Below are positions 22,501-33,883 of a DNA stretch of 64,000 bases, piece after piece. A model generated the notes under the pieces. The model did not search any database. It saw nothing but the letters and a program-made list of their open reading frames with translations, and was not told the DNA's origin. Numbering within the stretch: position 1 is the stretch's first letter; every line of letters begins with the position of its first letter. The translations under genes and the position numbers were made by a program. The stretch lies in the NCBI GenBank assembly GCA_002900995.3, contig CM035305.1, forward strand, positions 558,001 through 622,000, in the 5' to 3' direction. Source of the DNA: Ganoderma boninense (lineage: Eukaryota > Basidiomycota > Agaricomycetes > Polyporales > Polyporaceae).

Positions 22501-24731
22501 ACTATGACCAGCACCTTCTCAAACGGTGTGACTAGCACATTACGTCGAACTTCCTCTTTCGCGAATGCGCTCAAGAGTCTCGCTGGCAACATTGCGTTCC
22601 CCTCGGTGGAGGATGGTCGTTCCACCCCGCAGCCGCAGCTCAATGTGCAGGAGCGCGTCGAGATCGTTCAGGGTGTGTCGCGACCCCCATCGCCCAACCT
22701 CAATTTCGCGCAGTATACGTCGCCATATTCTCGCCCGGGCAGCCCCACGGGCAGCAGCACTCTTGTACACGGATCAGTATCGCGTTCGGCAGCACCCTCC
22801 CCACAACCCAGTTACGCGCACTGGAATGTCATGGAGGCGTTGATGGAAGAGGACTTGGAGCGGCTGCGCGCACGTCGCCGAATGGCAAAGCACTCACACC
22901 ATCACGGCCATGGGCACCACAGAGACGCTTTCGGCGGTGGCGTGAGTCCGTCCGAGAGCACGTTCTCCGTGGACTCAAACGTTGTTCGCGGTTTGGGAAC
23001 TGGTGTCGGTCTCCGTGATGTGCTTCCGCTCAAGAGCCGATTCTACGATTGGTGCTGCGAGTACTTCAAGGAACCCCAGATGAGGGTGCGTATCTATCAT
23101 GTGTTATGTTGTCGTATGTCGCGCCGGCTGACAAAGTGGAACTCAGCAACCTGAGGTCGACGAACCCGGTAGTGTGCAATACAACTACCAGGTTTGGCGC
23201 CAATCGCGGAACGAACATGTCATCGAGGACACGGAGAAGCAATCGCAGGAAGCACGTAAGTAATTGTCAGCGTGATGTTGTGCTCCGGTCCGGCTCACTT
23301 GTTCCTGAAATCACAGCCCGCTGTCGTTGGGATCGGCCGGTAAATACGATTCAAGTCAATGGCTTACCCATGTCGTTGGCTTTCCACGCATTCGATCCCC
23401 ATCTGGTCATTGCTAGTGAATCAGACATGATAACGTACGTGTCGTACTGTGATCGTCGGCGTCCTCCCATCCCAGTTCATCCTTTGACAGGGTATGGGAT
23501 TGGATCAAGAGGAAACGATTAAACCGGTTCTTCAACGGTAACCCTCGGGGCACGAGTATCACATCCTTACACCTCATCAACCAGGATATGGGAGGAATCA
23601 TCCTTACTGGTGCTGGTGAGTCGTCTAATCAATCCCAGTTCTTATTTTTATGCCTTACTCGAGGTCCGTGTAGCGGACGGCATGATTCGGCTCTACCGAA
23701 ACTATGATCCCAGCTTGTGCCATGGCCCCGTGCAGATGGTGAGCGCCTTCCGCGGCCTCAACGAGGTGCTCCCAGTCAAGGGCGGGAGCGGCGTTATCAC
23801 CGATTGGAAGCAGTCGGGTGGGGCGGGGACACTCTTGGTCGGCGGGGATTCCCGCATCGTCCGCGTATGGGACGCTCACACGGAGACCCAACTCATGGTA
23901 TGTATATGTTTTCCGAGTCAGTTCAAACGACGATCTGTCAGTTTGGCTTACCCTGCCTCGAACTCTCCAGGATCTCTACACAAACGCTGAAAGCCCCATC
24001 ACGGCCATCGCGTCTGACAGTGGATCGTCGTCGATATTCTTGGCCAGCTTTGCCGATGGCGCCGTCAAGATATTTGACCGGCGGTACGAGGAGGATGATG
24101 CGGTCGTGCGCTCCTATCACCAGCATACATCGTGGGTTCAGAATGTCAAGTGGCATCCGACGCTGGCAGAGCAGTTCCTTACCGGCAGGTACGAAACAGC
24201 ATTGTTGAAAATTCCAAACTGGGAATTGATGTACCTTAATTTGTCCACAGCTTGGATGGCGAGGTGAAGTTGTGGGACATTCGTGGCGGAGACACTCCAT
24301 TGCAGACATGGGATATGTTTCCCCAAGGCCTGTCGGCATTCGACGTGCATGAGCAGACCGAAGTCTTCGCGGCGTACGTAATGGTATCTGTTAAGGTCTA
24401 TTCTCCACCGCTGACGTGTTGGCGATGCAGGACGTCGTCTCTTACTTCGTCGAACTCACGCTCGCAGCGTACCGATGTTCAGTCACTGGAGTCGAGAAGA
24501 GGGCTCGGTTCGCTCAGCATCAACCTCTCGGTGCCCATCATACGGGATACATTAACTCCTTTCACGCCGAGGACGAGCAGTCTGGCTTTCCACCCACGTG
24601 AGATGGTCTATGGTGTCGGCTTTTGGGACGGTTCAGGTGCGTCATGCCCTACCTTACTTCGTCTTACGTCGCTAATCATGTGCCTTTCTTCCGTAGTTCG
24701 CATCATGGGCTGCAAGCTTCCATCAGCATAG
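19535..24731 (+). CDS. KOG1: Raptor / Kog1, TORC1 scaffold subunit
   Basis: About 1,540 residues. The start at 19535 gives a 25-nt first exon spliced to 19616; this is the only nearby ATG that joins the long second exon in frame. The Raptor-N caspase-like domain is clear: [36 protein letters not shown], then FIWDCSAAGNLLS. HEAT-like repeats follow (region 21300-22350, including SEHKAMCAFILSTIARDY), then a low-complexity Ser/Pro segment, and seven-bladed WD repeats across about eight short exons from 23100 on (VWDWIKRKRLNRFF, GTLLVGGDSRIVRVWD, LDGEVKLWDIRGGD), ending VRIMGCKLPSA. Raptor recruits TORC1 substrates and controls growth in response to nutrients. Confidence 0.95.
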
Positions 24732-26483
24732 TGGAGACGGGGCTGTTTTCGTGATCTCCGGCGACGTCTTCGTTCACCAAAGCCTCGGACCCCGCTGCAG
24801 TTATTGCGCTATTTTGCTAAGACCTTGCTTCGCCGTCGTCGCTCTTCCATGCTACTCGTGTGTTTGTTCGCCAACTAATATTTATATAATAGGCCGAGGT
24901 CTCCGTCTGTCCAGGCTCGTATGCATTACCTAGTATTGCTGCATCCAATGTGCTCCCGTAAATGCTCACATATACGTAGTACAGTGTAACCTATCGAAAG
25001 TAGATAATCTACACTCTTGTATTCTGTCTTCCAGTCTCAAACTGGTCAAGGCGGTCAATCAGTTCTCGTGTCCGATGGCAGGCGAGTGCGCTATGTAGGC
25101 TTGGGTATCTCGGTGAGTACTTCAGGTTGAGAGCCCAGGTGACGAACTCGTTTAATCAAATTGCAGTATCCGAGTCGACCAACCACGCGGACATTGAGGC
25201 CAAGGGTGTTGGTCAAGCAGGAACAGTCCAGGGAGCAGGATTCCTAGCGTGAGCATGTTCGAGTCAAGACCGGTCACTGCGTCGGCGAACTAATTTAGCC
25301 TAAGTACCAAGTTAGGTATGTCGCACAGTGGCCTTCAAGTTTTAGTTATCGAGGTTGGGCATAGTCCTCCTGAAACGAGCATTCAAGCTTCAAGTTGTCG
25401 TTGTCGCAGCCTCGGGTAGGGAAGTGGCTCGAGTACCGTATGCTGATAAGCGTCTATGCACCGTCACGCACGTAGGATCGTATTTGATCTGTCAGTTTGA
25501 TATAACACCCGCCGCAACGGTGCTCACGGTGGGGATCAGCGTTTCGCCTGCAACCTCATCGATCATCACGAACTCGGAGAGGCCGCTGAATACCTGACAA
25601 ATTTGTTTCTTCATAGGCCCTGGCGTATCTGGACCGCGACGCGCTGCTGCTTTGGCCATATCTTCAACGGCACCGATTACAGCATGTAGACGTATGAAAA
25701 CCCTCACTGAGAAGTACCAGCATCGGAGGTCATGGCGCAACACATGAGCAGCCGGACGGGAAGATACACTTGTCTTCAGCGCGCTAGGATGCTATAGGAT
25801 GGCACTCAGAGCCATCAAGGGACCACAGACTTGATGGCGACCGCATGAACGCCGATTGATGGGAGCTAATTTCGTTAGAAAAAGGGGGGAGCAGGGGGGA
25901 GCCTGGGTGCATCGTTGGAGGTGAAATGACCAGGACTCGCGGCAGCGAAAAACTCTCAAGCTTTGCAAGGCCTCAAGTGAGGAAGGGAGACAGCGTTGGT
26001 TGCTTTCCCTCAGCGCCAACAAAGGAAGGCAGGACCCGGATTCTACAGGCGACCACACCTATCCAATGCAGACGACCGTATTGCAAGTACGACGTGAAAG
26101 AGAAGGTTGTGGAAGCGAACTGTTGAAAATGATGGCCAAGAAGGCGGAGACAGCGATCGGCATCGGCGGATTCGCACTGGATGCGCCCGTCACCGAGGGC
26201 AGTGGGTCCTCAGACTTAGCCGAGATTTGACAGATTCGCCAATCTCTTGGAGGTTCTTTGACTGCGGGCCGCGGCCGTTCAGCTCCGGCTTTATAGTCAT
26301 GCGGAGCGGCGACGCATGCTGCATTGCGGGTTTGCTGACATCCCGACGATTTTAAGGCGTTGTCTTTTCTGGCTGGCTTGTCCTGACATCCGTCCACGGT
26401 CCACCTGGGGTCTTCCAGCGCCGCGGCCCTCCTGTACATACTCTCCAGCTTGGCTACGGCGTGGACGTCTCTTGCTGCTACTT
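24732..26483. other. Intergenic, 1.75 kb, no recognised gene
   Basis: Both strands were read. Short open frames exist (for example around 25355-25743) but none has a family motif, convincing splice structure or paralog in the window. A stretch near 25040-25260 contains good donor/acceptor-like signals and may be an eroded gene remnant. The right end is the promoter of the first multi-TM gene. Confidence 0.4.
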
Positions 26484-27724
26484 ATGGCGCCCCAACCTGG
26501 TGTGTACTATGGTCCGGACGAAGACGAGACCACGAAGGACCTCGAGAGATTCTTCATCGCTGGGGATTTCATCACTGGCACTGGTTTTGGTGAGTCACAG
26601 CCTTTCGCATAGCGAGCTTCGTTCTGAAACGCCAGTTGAAGGCATTCAGATCGTCTTATGGTGGACCTGCGTTCACTACCTGTGGAAGGAGCGAAGGAGA
26701 AGCCGGAAGACCGTCCTTCTTATCGCTTACCTTAGCCTCCTGCTTGCAGTCGAGTTCGTCTTCTGTGTTGTCCAGGCGCGCACGGTCCAGGTCATCTACG
26801 TGGAAAACCGCAATTACCCAGGAGGACCATGGCAGTACTTCCTGGACACGCAATACCTCGCGATTAATGTCATTTTCTACGCTACCCTTTTCGTCGGCAC
26901 GTTCTTGTGCGACCTCCTTGTCGTATGTCCCTTAGAAACATTGCTCAAGCCTCGCCGCTGATTCGAACTCGCTCTCCTAGCTTTGGCGTTGTTACATTAT
27001 CTGGAGGGCCTCTGGTCGCGGCATAGCGTATGCTGTCGTCGCGGTCCCTACTATCATGCTCCTTGCATCGTTCGGTATGTTCATATCATATTAAACATTC
27101 TCATTTACTGACGAATACGACAGTCATGGGCACACTCTGGACATTGCAATCAAGCTTTCCTGGGCTTTCGCTGTATAGCAAGGAGCCCCTCGCATTCGGC
27201 ACTTCCTATTACGCCATTTCCCTCGGCTTGAACATCCTCCTCACAGTCCTTATCTTGGTACGACTACTCATGTACCGCCGGACGCATCTCGCGCACCTTC
27301 CACCCGGGCACGCACAGCAGTACCTCTCCCTGGCCACGCTCATCGTCGAGTCAGCGGCACTCTATTCCGTCTTTGCGATCATGTTCCTGGTCTCCTACGC
27401 GTTGAACAAGCCTATCAACCAGGTTTGGCTCGGGTTCGCGCAGGCTGCCCAGGTACCGCACGTTCGCTATCCTCTGCATACCGTGTCGCTAACCACACCC
27501 ACTCACAGCAAATCGCGACGTACCTCATTATATACCGCGTCGCGAACGGGACCGCCTGGTCTAAGGAGGCCATGGAATCGCGCACGTTCACCTCGAACAC
27601 ACTTTCACTCCGCAGGACGGGTTCCTCGGACCCCCGCAAGAGACTCTCGCAAGATGTCCAGTTTACGACCGAGTTCTCGGTGACGCAAGACGCCTACGAG
27701 TCCAAGAACGGGTTGCAAGAGTAG
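26484..27724 (+). CDS. Multi-TM protein, Agaricomycete family, paralog 1
   Basis: Five exons; first exon begins at 26484 and the last starts near 27508. Seven hydrophobic segments are visible in the order loop-TM: IQIVLWWTCVHYLW, TVLLIAYLSLLLAVEFVF, AINVIFYATLFVGTFLCDLL, AYAVVAVPTIMLLASF, YAISLGLNILLTVLILV, SLATLIVESAALYSVFAIMF and the LNKPINQVWLGFAQAAQ end. The landmark YVENRNYPGGPWQYFLDTQ and LWRCYIIWRA are shared with the gene at 28503-29793. The short Ser/Thr-rich tail is cytoplasmic by charge. This layout is common in mushroom genomes and has no assigned function; a receptor-like role is only a guess. It lies 780 bp upstream of its paralog, same direction. Confidence 0.8.
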
Positions 27725-28502
27725 TATATGGATCGGATACGGTTTCAGGAATGACCCTATAAGCGGTATACCCTCTGTACTTGTTACTTGTAGACACTGA
27801 CCGGGACATTCTCGTAGTATTGGGTTACTAAGGCGCAACTGTATCGACTACATTACCATGCGTTCGGGATTCAAGTAATTTTTGTTTCTTGCTGATCGCT
27901 CGAATTGATGGTTTTTCTCCCATACAAGTCTGGTTTATTTTTCATTTCATCCCCGTCGGTAAAGCATTTGACATCGCCGTCGAGTACAAGAGGTAAGATG
28001 GCGCTTATGCTATTCCGGCTTCACCCTGTCACTTACTGTCCAACTTTCATCTAGTATACAGGTCATTTGAAGCCTATTCCTGTCTCCCTTGCCAGGTATA
28101 GAGCACAGCCAAGTTTTTGCTATGAAATCTCAGTACTGATCGTTAACAGGAACTTTGGAGGCACGTTTACTTCAGTCGTCTTAATGGCATGCCACCCAGC
28201 TTGAACGAGGCTCGGATGCACCTGCGGCCCCCTATTCCAAGTGAAGTGAATCTGGCACGAAGATCTCAACGTAGCGATCGAAAACTCTCTCCGGAACAGC
28301 ACTGCCGCTGTAGGAACCAGTTGGCGTCGCTAAGGAGTACGATCCGTCTTCCGACGTGTACTTGTACGAGATGCGGGTTCGACGGCTGCGGAAGCAAATA
28401 GCTCTGTGGGTCCTCCTGTCCAACAGGGGTCCTGAGATGGGTATACGGCGGGACTTCGGCTCATCTCTCTCTCCGTCAACGGTGACCGCCCCGCAGACAG
28501 CC
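27725..28502. other. Intergenic between tandem multi-TM genes
   Basis: Contains the terminator side of paralog 1 and the promoter of paralog 2. No gene or repeat recognised. Confidence 0.45.
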
Positions 28503-29793
28503 ATGGCGAACTTTAAGGTGTACTATGGACCTCTAGAAGACCAGCACGACATCGATCTCGAGAGGCTCCTCCTAGCCGGCGATTTTGTCACTGGTGTCGG
28601 ATATGGTCCGTGGTGTTTCTCTCCCCACATCGCGTGAAGTATATATCTCAGGCTGATCCCTCATGACGGTCCAGGGGTGCAGCTCGTCCTATGGCTGTCA
28701 TGCGCAATCTACCTCTGGCAACAGCGACGGAAGGGAAGACATACTACCTTCTTGCTCTGTTACATCGCGTTGCTACTGGTCGCGGAGACAATTTACTCCA
28801 TATCTCAGGCTCGTTCCGTACAGCTGATGTACGTCGAGAATCGCCGCTACCCAGGCGGCCCATGGCAATACTTCCTGGATACGCAAAACGAAGCCGTTAA
28901 TGTGGTTTGGTTTGTGTCACTGTGCATCGTCATATCGATGTGCGACCTTCTCGTTGTAAGGATCTTCATATTGCGTTGCAAGGGTGAGGCTTTTACTCAG
29001 TATATACGCAGCTCTGGAGATGCTGGGTCATCTGGACAGCGCTCGACCACCATCTCGGCTACCTCATCGTGTCCTTTCCCGCCGTCATGCTCCTCGCGTC
29101 CTTTGGTACGTCCGCCCCCTCCGCTCCCACCCCCTTCCCCGGCACAATGACACAATCCTCGTCCACGAACCGACAGCGATGGCCACCTTCTGGACGATCG
29201 AGTCCACACGCCCGGGCCAGTCGCTCTACGACCCGGTCCCCCGCCAATTCGGCGTCGCCTACTTCTCGCTTTCGCTCGGGGTGAACGTCGTCCTCACCAC
29301 GCTCATCGTCGGACGCCTCCTCGCGTTCCGCCGCGCCAACGTCGCCTTCCTTCCCCCCTCTCACGCGGAACGATACCTCTCGCTCGCGGCGGTCATCGTC
29401 GAGTCCGCCGCGCTGTACTCGCTCTTCGCGGTCGCGTTCCTCGTTACGTATGGGCTCAACCAGCCCATCAACCAGGTCCTGCTCGCGTTCGCGCAGGCTG
29501 CGCAGGTCCGTCCGTCTGTGACTCCTTCGTAACTATTTATCGGGCATGACGCTCATGCGAAAGTCGCTGGGTAGCAAGTCGCGACGTACCTCATCATTTA
29601 CCGTGTCGCGGACGGGACAGCGTGGTCGAAGAACACGATGAACAAACACACTATGTCGTCTGTCAACTTTTGTGGCGGCGCGACCATCCAGGTCCGGGTG
29701 CCGACTCCAACGTTGGACTCGTCAATCAGCATAGAGGTAGAAGTAGTGTCCATCGTAGACGCGGAGTGCGGCGGTGCCCCACAGGAGAGGTGA
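28503..29793 (+). CDS. Multi-TM protein, Agaricomycete family, paralog 2
   Basis: Five exons with the same intron positions as paralog 1 (after GYG, after CDLLV, after LLASF, after AQAAQ). Core motifs: VQLVLWLSCAIYLWQQ, YVENRRYPGGPWQYFLDTQ, LWRCWVIWTA, ATFWTIESTRPGQSLYD, SAALYSLFAVAFLVTYGLNQ, and the last exon VATYLIIYRVADGTAWSK. The membrane core is well conserved between the pair, but the cytoplasmic tail differs completely: here it is short and acidic (SISIEVEVVSIVDAE), in paralog 1 it is Ser/Arg-rich. That suggests tandem duplication followed by change in the intracellular output. Function unknown. Confidence 0.8.
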
Positions 29794-30327
29794 CACGTCC
29801 TCCTTGACGTCTTTCTGTATCAAATAGCTCGAGGCTATAGCTACTTGCACGCGGTGTCACGCCGCTGCTCATCGCTTTCTTTGCATCCGGGGGATGTCTG
29901 GCAGCGCGGAGGAGGCATGTTACAACTTACCCTAGCCTTCCCGTCGAGCTCGAGCACTTTCAGGGGGCATTCGGCCGTGACAAGAGAAATGAAATCTATT
30001 GGACACTCTGTCTATGTGGTGATGATACAGTACAAGAGGTGTCTGCATGCAGTGTCCAAATGTTCGGAATCCGAAACTCTATCTACTCAGGCTGTGCCAT
30101 ATAAGAGGTGCCTGCACTGCTTATGTGACTTTTCGCATAAGGGGTCGGTAGAGGTGGATACACGAAGCAGTGTCCGTCGAAGGTTGTAATAAGTATGCCA
30201 CCTGTCGATCTTGGCAATGAGCCCTTGCCCGAAATCCGTATCCCGATTGAGCGAAGTACTTACCGTTCTACCACCCACGAACGCCACTTGTCATGGTTTT
30301 GGGTTTTGGGTACCCGTTCCTCACGCC
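29794..30327. other. Intergenic, tail to tail, with kinase 3'-flank block
   Basis: Holds the conserved block at 30030-30150 and little else recognisable. Confidence 0.5.
30030..30150 (-). repeat. Inverted copy of kinase 3'-flank block (copy 2)
   Basis: Partner of 654-745, located about 180-300 bp downstream of the stop codon of the kinase at 30328-31696. It also contains an internal near-repeat of TACAAGAGGTGTCTGCA / TATAAGAGGTGCCTGCA (30031-30047 and 30101-30117). Confidence 0.75.
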
Positions 30328-31696
30328 TCACGCCTCAGACATCACCTCGTCCCACCGGACATGAGCGGTGATGGCGACCGGGCGTTCCAACGTGAACACG
30401 CCGGGCTTCCCGTCCGACACCCTGCACGACGTCCACAAGCCTGACTCGCTGAAACGATCATCCAGCGAAGAAGAGCAGGGAACAACGTCGTCCATGTCGA
30501 CGTCCATGGCAGAGCCGGCTGAGCAATCCCAGGGCGCCCGGACAGGAGGCTCCGGGACACCACACAGGATATCAATCTCGGGTGCCATGTTACCGGACGC
30601 ATACTCTGGCTCGACGTTTCCCCCCTCGCTCGCGACCCGGATGACAGCGGTGTCCGCGCGCTGCCGCCAATACCTATACAAAAGCTCGGGGACGACGTAC
30701 TCGACTTCGACCTTCAGCCCCAACTCAGCCGCGGGGCGGAAGAACGTGTCCAGCGCGAGGACCGCCTCGCGCAGCGCGGGGAGGCTCGTGCGCGCCTCGG
30801 GGAAGGGCGAGAGGAGGCCCTGGATGATGCTCTGCGCGCCCTCGGAGACCGGGGAGGAGTTGTACAGGAAGTCGGGGTCCCTGAGGAACCGGCGGAAGCG
30901 GGCGTCGTTGTATGATGCCCGCTTCCACGGGTTCCTGCCCGTGAGCATGGTGCAGAGGATGATGCCCAGGGACCAGATGTCGCTGAGGTACGGGTCGTAT
31001 GGTTGTTGGTGCGTCATTCTTCCGATGCACTCTATCCGGGGGGGGGGGGACCTGTTAGCGTGGAGATGATGGTGGCAGAATTGGAGGTGGAGATGATGGT
31101 GGCAGAATTGGAGGCGGGGCCGTACCAGGACTCATGTACCTCCGGGTGCCGACGCCGAAGTCGCACACCATCGGCTCGTTCGTGGCGAGACTGAAGTCCC
31201 CCAGGAAGCACCGGGACCCGTCCTCGCTCGTGAAGACGTTCTCTAGCTTGAGATCCCGGTGCGCGATCCCCATCTCGTGGCACGCCTGCACTGCGTCCAC
31301 GAGCGAGAGGAACGCCTTCCGGAGGAGCGCGTCGTTGCCTTGGTACACCTGCTTCCTGATGCTCTGGTCGAACAGGTCGCCCCCGCTGCAGTACTGCAGG
31401 ACGAGGCAGCACCACATCTCGTCGTCGAAGGAGTCGAGGAGCGTCACGACGCCTTCAACGCCCGAGACGGCGCTGTGCATGAGCACCTCGCGCTCGATCG
31501 TGGCGAGGTCGTCGTCGCACCGATCGGCGAGGGGCATGACCTTCAGCGCGACGATGTTGTCGGAGTCGTCCTCGACCTCGAGGTCGATCGCCTTGTAGAC
31601 GATCCCGTAACTGCCGCATCCAAGCATCTCGACGAGCTGGTAGCGGTCGTGGATGATGCACCCGGTGACATCGGGCATGGAATTGGAAGCGGCCAT
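30328..31696 (-). CDS. Ser/Thr protein kinase, Ran1/Sks1-like, DFS variant
   Basis: Two exons, 31696-31126 and 31031-30328; 424 residues. Gly loop GCGSYGIVYKA (26-36), catalytic Lys 52 in ALKVMP, HRDLKLEN (146-153), YMSPE, and SDIWSLGIILCTMLTGRNPW. The DFG position reads DFS (167-169), followed 10 residues later by a second CDFGVGTRRYMSPE segment, as in Ran1-like kinases. The C-terminal 90 residues contain PEIDIL and DCSAGSAMDVD, shared with the partial gene at 3-413. The single intron (31125-31032) holds a tandem duplication of about 27 bp and a 10-nt homopolymer next to the acceptor. Ran1/Sks1 relatives act in nutrient or sexual-differentiation signalling; the role here is inference. Confidence 0.85.
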
Positions 31697-33883
31697 GGTG
31701 AAGGTAAAAGGGTAAAAGGTCTATAAAAGCAAAGGATGAAAAAGGCGAAGGACTTAGAGGGACGGAATGCAATACGTACAAGGGATAAAGGTTTGAAGGC
31801 AAAAATCAAAGAACAGTAAGAAAACGCAGTAGGTATAATCGTGCGGAAGGCAGGAGCGCCGACGGCGGATGGGGGCCTTAGCTCGAGCAACGGGGGCCTT
31901 TTATAGACTTTCGGGACATAGGCCCCACCCAAGGGCTCTCACTGTGTCGGCGTGGACTTAGAAAAATTTGGCGAAAACGCAACGCACGGGACAAGGGAGA
32001 ACATCCGCAGACAGACCCTCACTGGCACCCGAAGGCTCAGGTCGCTGCCGCGCGCCAGCCCGGAGTCAGAATTTTAGGCCGGATTTCAATGTACGCTGCT
32101 GGCAGTGCACTGCACGAGGCGGATATCCTTAGCCATCCTCGCCACAACGAGGGGAAAAGATCGAAGTCCAGTTATCCGGTTATCCGGTTATCCAAGCTGG
32201 AATTGGTTACTGCTACGACAGTGATTCCGATGCTTCCGATGGTTCGAGCGTTATCGGAGTCGCCGAAGCCTGCTCCGTGTCGGCCCCTGGTCAGGATCTG
32301 GCCTGTGTCGTCGCATGCCAAGGTCCTCCAGTCTCCCGACCTCTCATGGGCAAAACTGAACCTGGAGATATGGCCAGTTCAAAGGCGTTGATCCCTTAGC
32401 ATCCGTCACTCGATACGTAGAAGCAAACTGGGCGTAGAGAATGAAGGGCGCTGAACTCATCCACGTCCATCCAGGAAAGCTGATCGATAGATGAGGATAT
32501 TGGCTAGAAAAGCGCTAATAGGTGTTCGCGCTCTTGCAGGCTCCTTAAACTCTACCTCGACAGAAGTGGTCTGTGAAACGCTTTCTAAAGCATCTCCGCA
32601 CAAAGCAGAACAATGGCAAACGAGACTTATCATCCTCAGACCGCGTTTGCAACAAAATGACCAGCCTGTTACGACATGCTCAGGGGCAATCCCCTTGTCG
32701 TTCCATTCTGAACATGTCGCCCGGTACAGAATTGCGCACAGCGCGGGATCGCGAGCCGGCGATGACCGGCAGCGACGAGGATTGTGATCGCGCCCAAATT
32801 CACGCCCGCAGGTCACTGCTTTTGCGACTGTCCCCGCTCTGAGCCTCCCGTGTAGGATATCAACGGCACACATGAATGGAGCGCCGAAAGTGTGAAAAAC
32901 AGAGCGTACATTCGGTAGCGAGGTACCACCGTCGGACTGGGGGAGACTGCCGCTGCGTGGAAGTTCGCGGTATGCAGCACTGAGACAGAGATCCTTCTGG
33001 TCAGATTTGTGACCGTCGTAGATACCCGGCGGAAGAGAACTGCTTCAGACGGAACTAGTTGTATGCACCAGCCCCGTCTGAACCAATTCGATCGCGAGGG
33101 CTCTGGAAGAAGCTACCAGGACGACCATCAAACCGAGCGTGCGTACCCTTTGCGCAAGAGATCCGTATTCTGCTATGTCCTCCAACTCATGGATGATCCG
33201 CCTTCCGTCCTCCTCCCGTTTCAGATGGTATTGAGGCGAACCCTCAAGCTTGGTGATGTGTTGGCCTACTACGTGCTCGATACCCGAGTCGGCATTGGCA
33301 TCGAGCTGCCGATGTGGTACGTTCGCTGATAGCGTTAGTATAGAAAACAACAGCGACGGAGACGACAACGGTGCACGTTCTGGGCGCATACAATAGGGCT
33401 CTTGGCAATGGGAGTGAGGAGGGGTGAAGGATAGAGATGCAGATGGTTCGAAGCCTGACAGTGAAAGCGCCAAACAGTCTACAGCCCTAGAGCGCCCACG
33501 GTCGGAGAAAACTCGGACCGGACTTTCTCCTGCACAGCCACAGCCCCCGGCGCTCCGGGGACCCGGGCTTATTCAACTTGTTCAAGTTGCAGCTCCTCCC
33601 GTATTGAACTTGCTTTGTTGGCTCTAAGCAACGAATGGAGCACAGGTTGGAAGGCACGTTGGATGGTATATTGTGTTGACTTTGATCTTATTCAAACATT
33701 TCTAACATCTCAGATCCTCGGACCTCCTCGTGGCACACACTGTAGCTTGGAGTCGCCCGTTTCGCTCATTCTGAAGTTCAAACCTAGGCCTAAGACCATT
33801 GCCAGCATCTCTCAATTTCGATACACAGATCTGCATTCAATCTACCCGTTCTTATCATCAAACATCACAGATTGGCAAAGGAC
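31697..33883. other. Intergenic, 2.2 kb, no recognised gene
   Basis: Divergent promoter space between the kinase (minus) and FunK1 paralog C (plus). A tandem CCGGTTAT motif lies near 32170-32190. Short open frames lack recognisable family signals or consistent splice sites. Confidence 0.45.

Noticed and set aside
25355..25743. Small genes in the 24.7-26.5 kb spacer
   Set aside because: Open frames on both strands lack motifs, introns or homologs in the window.
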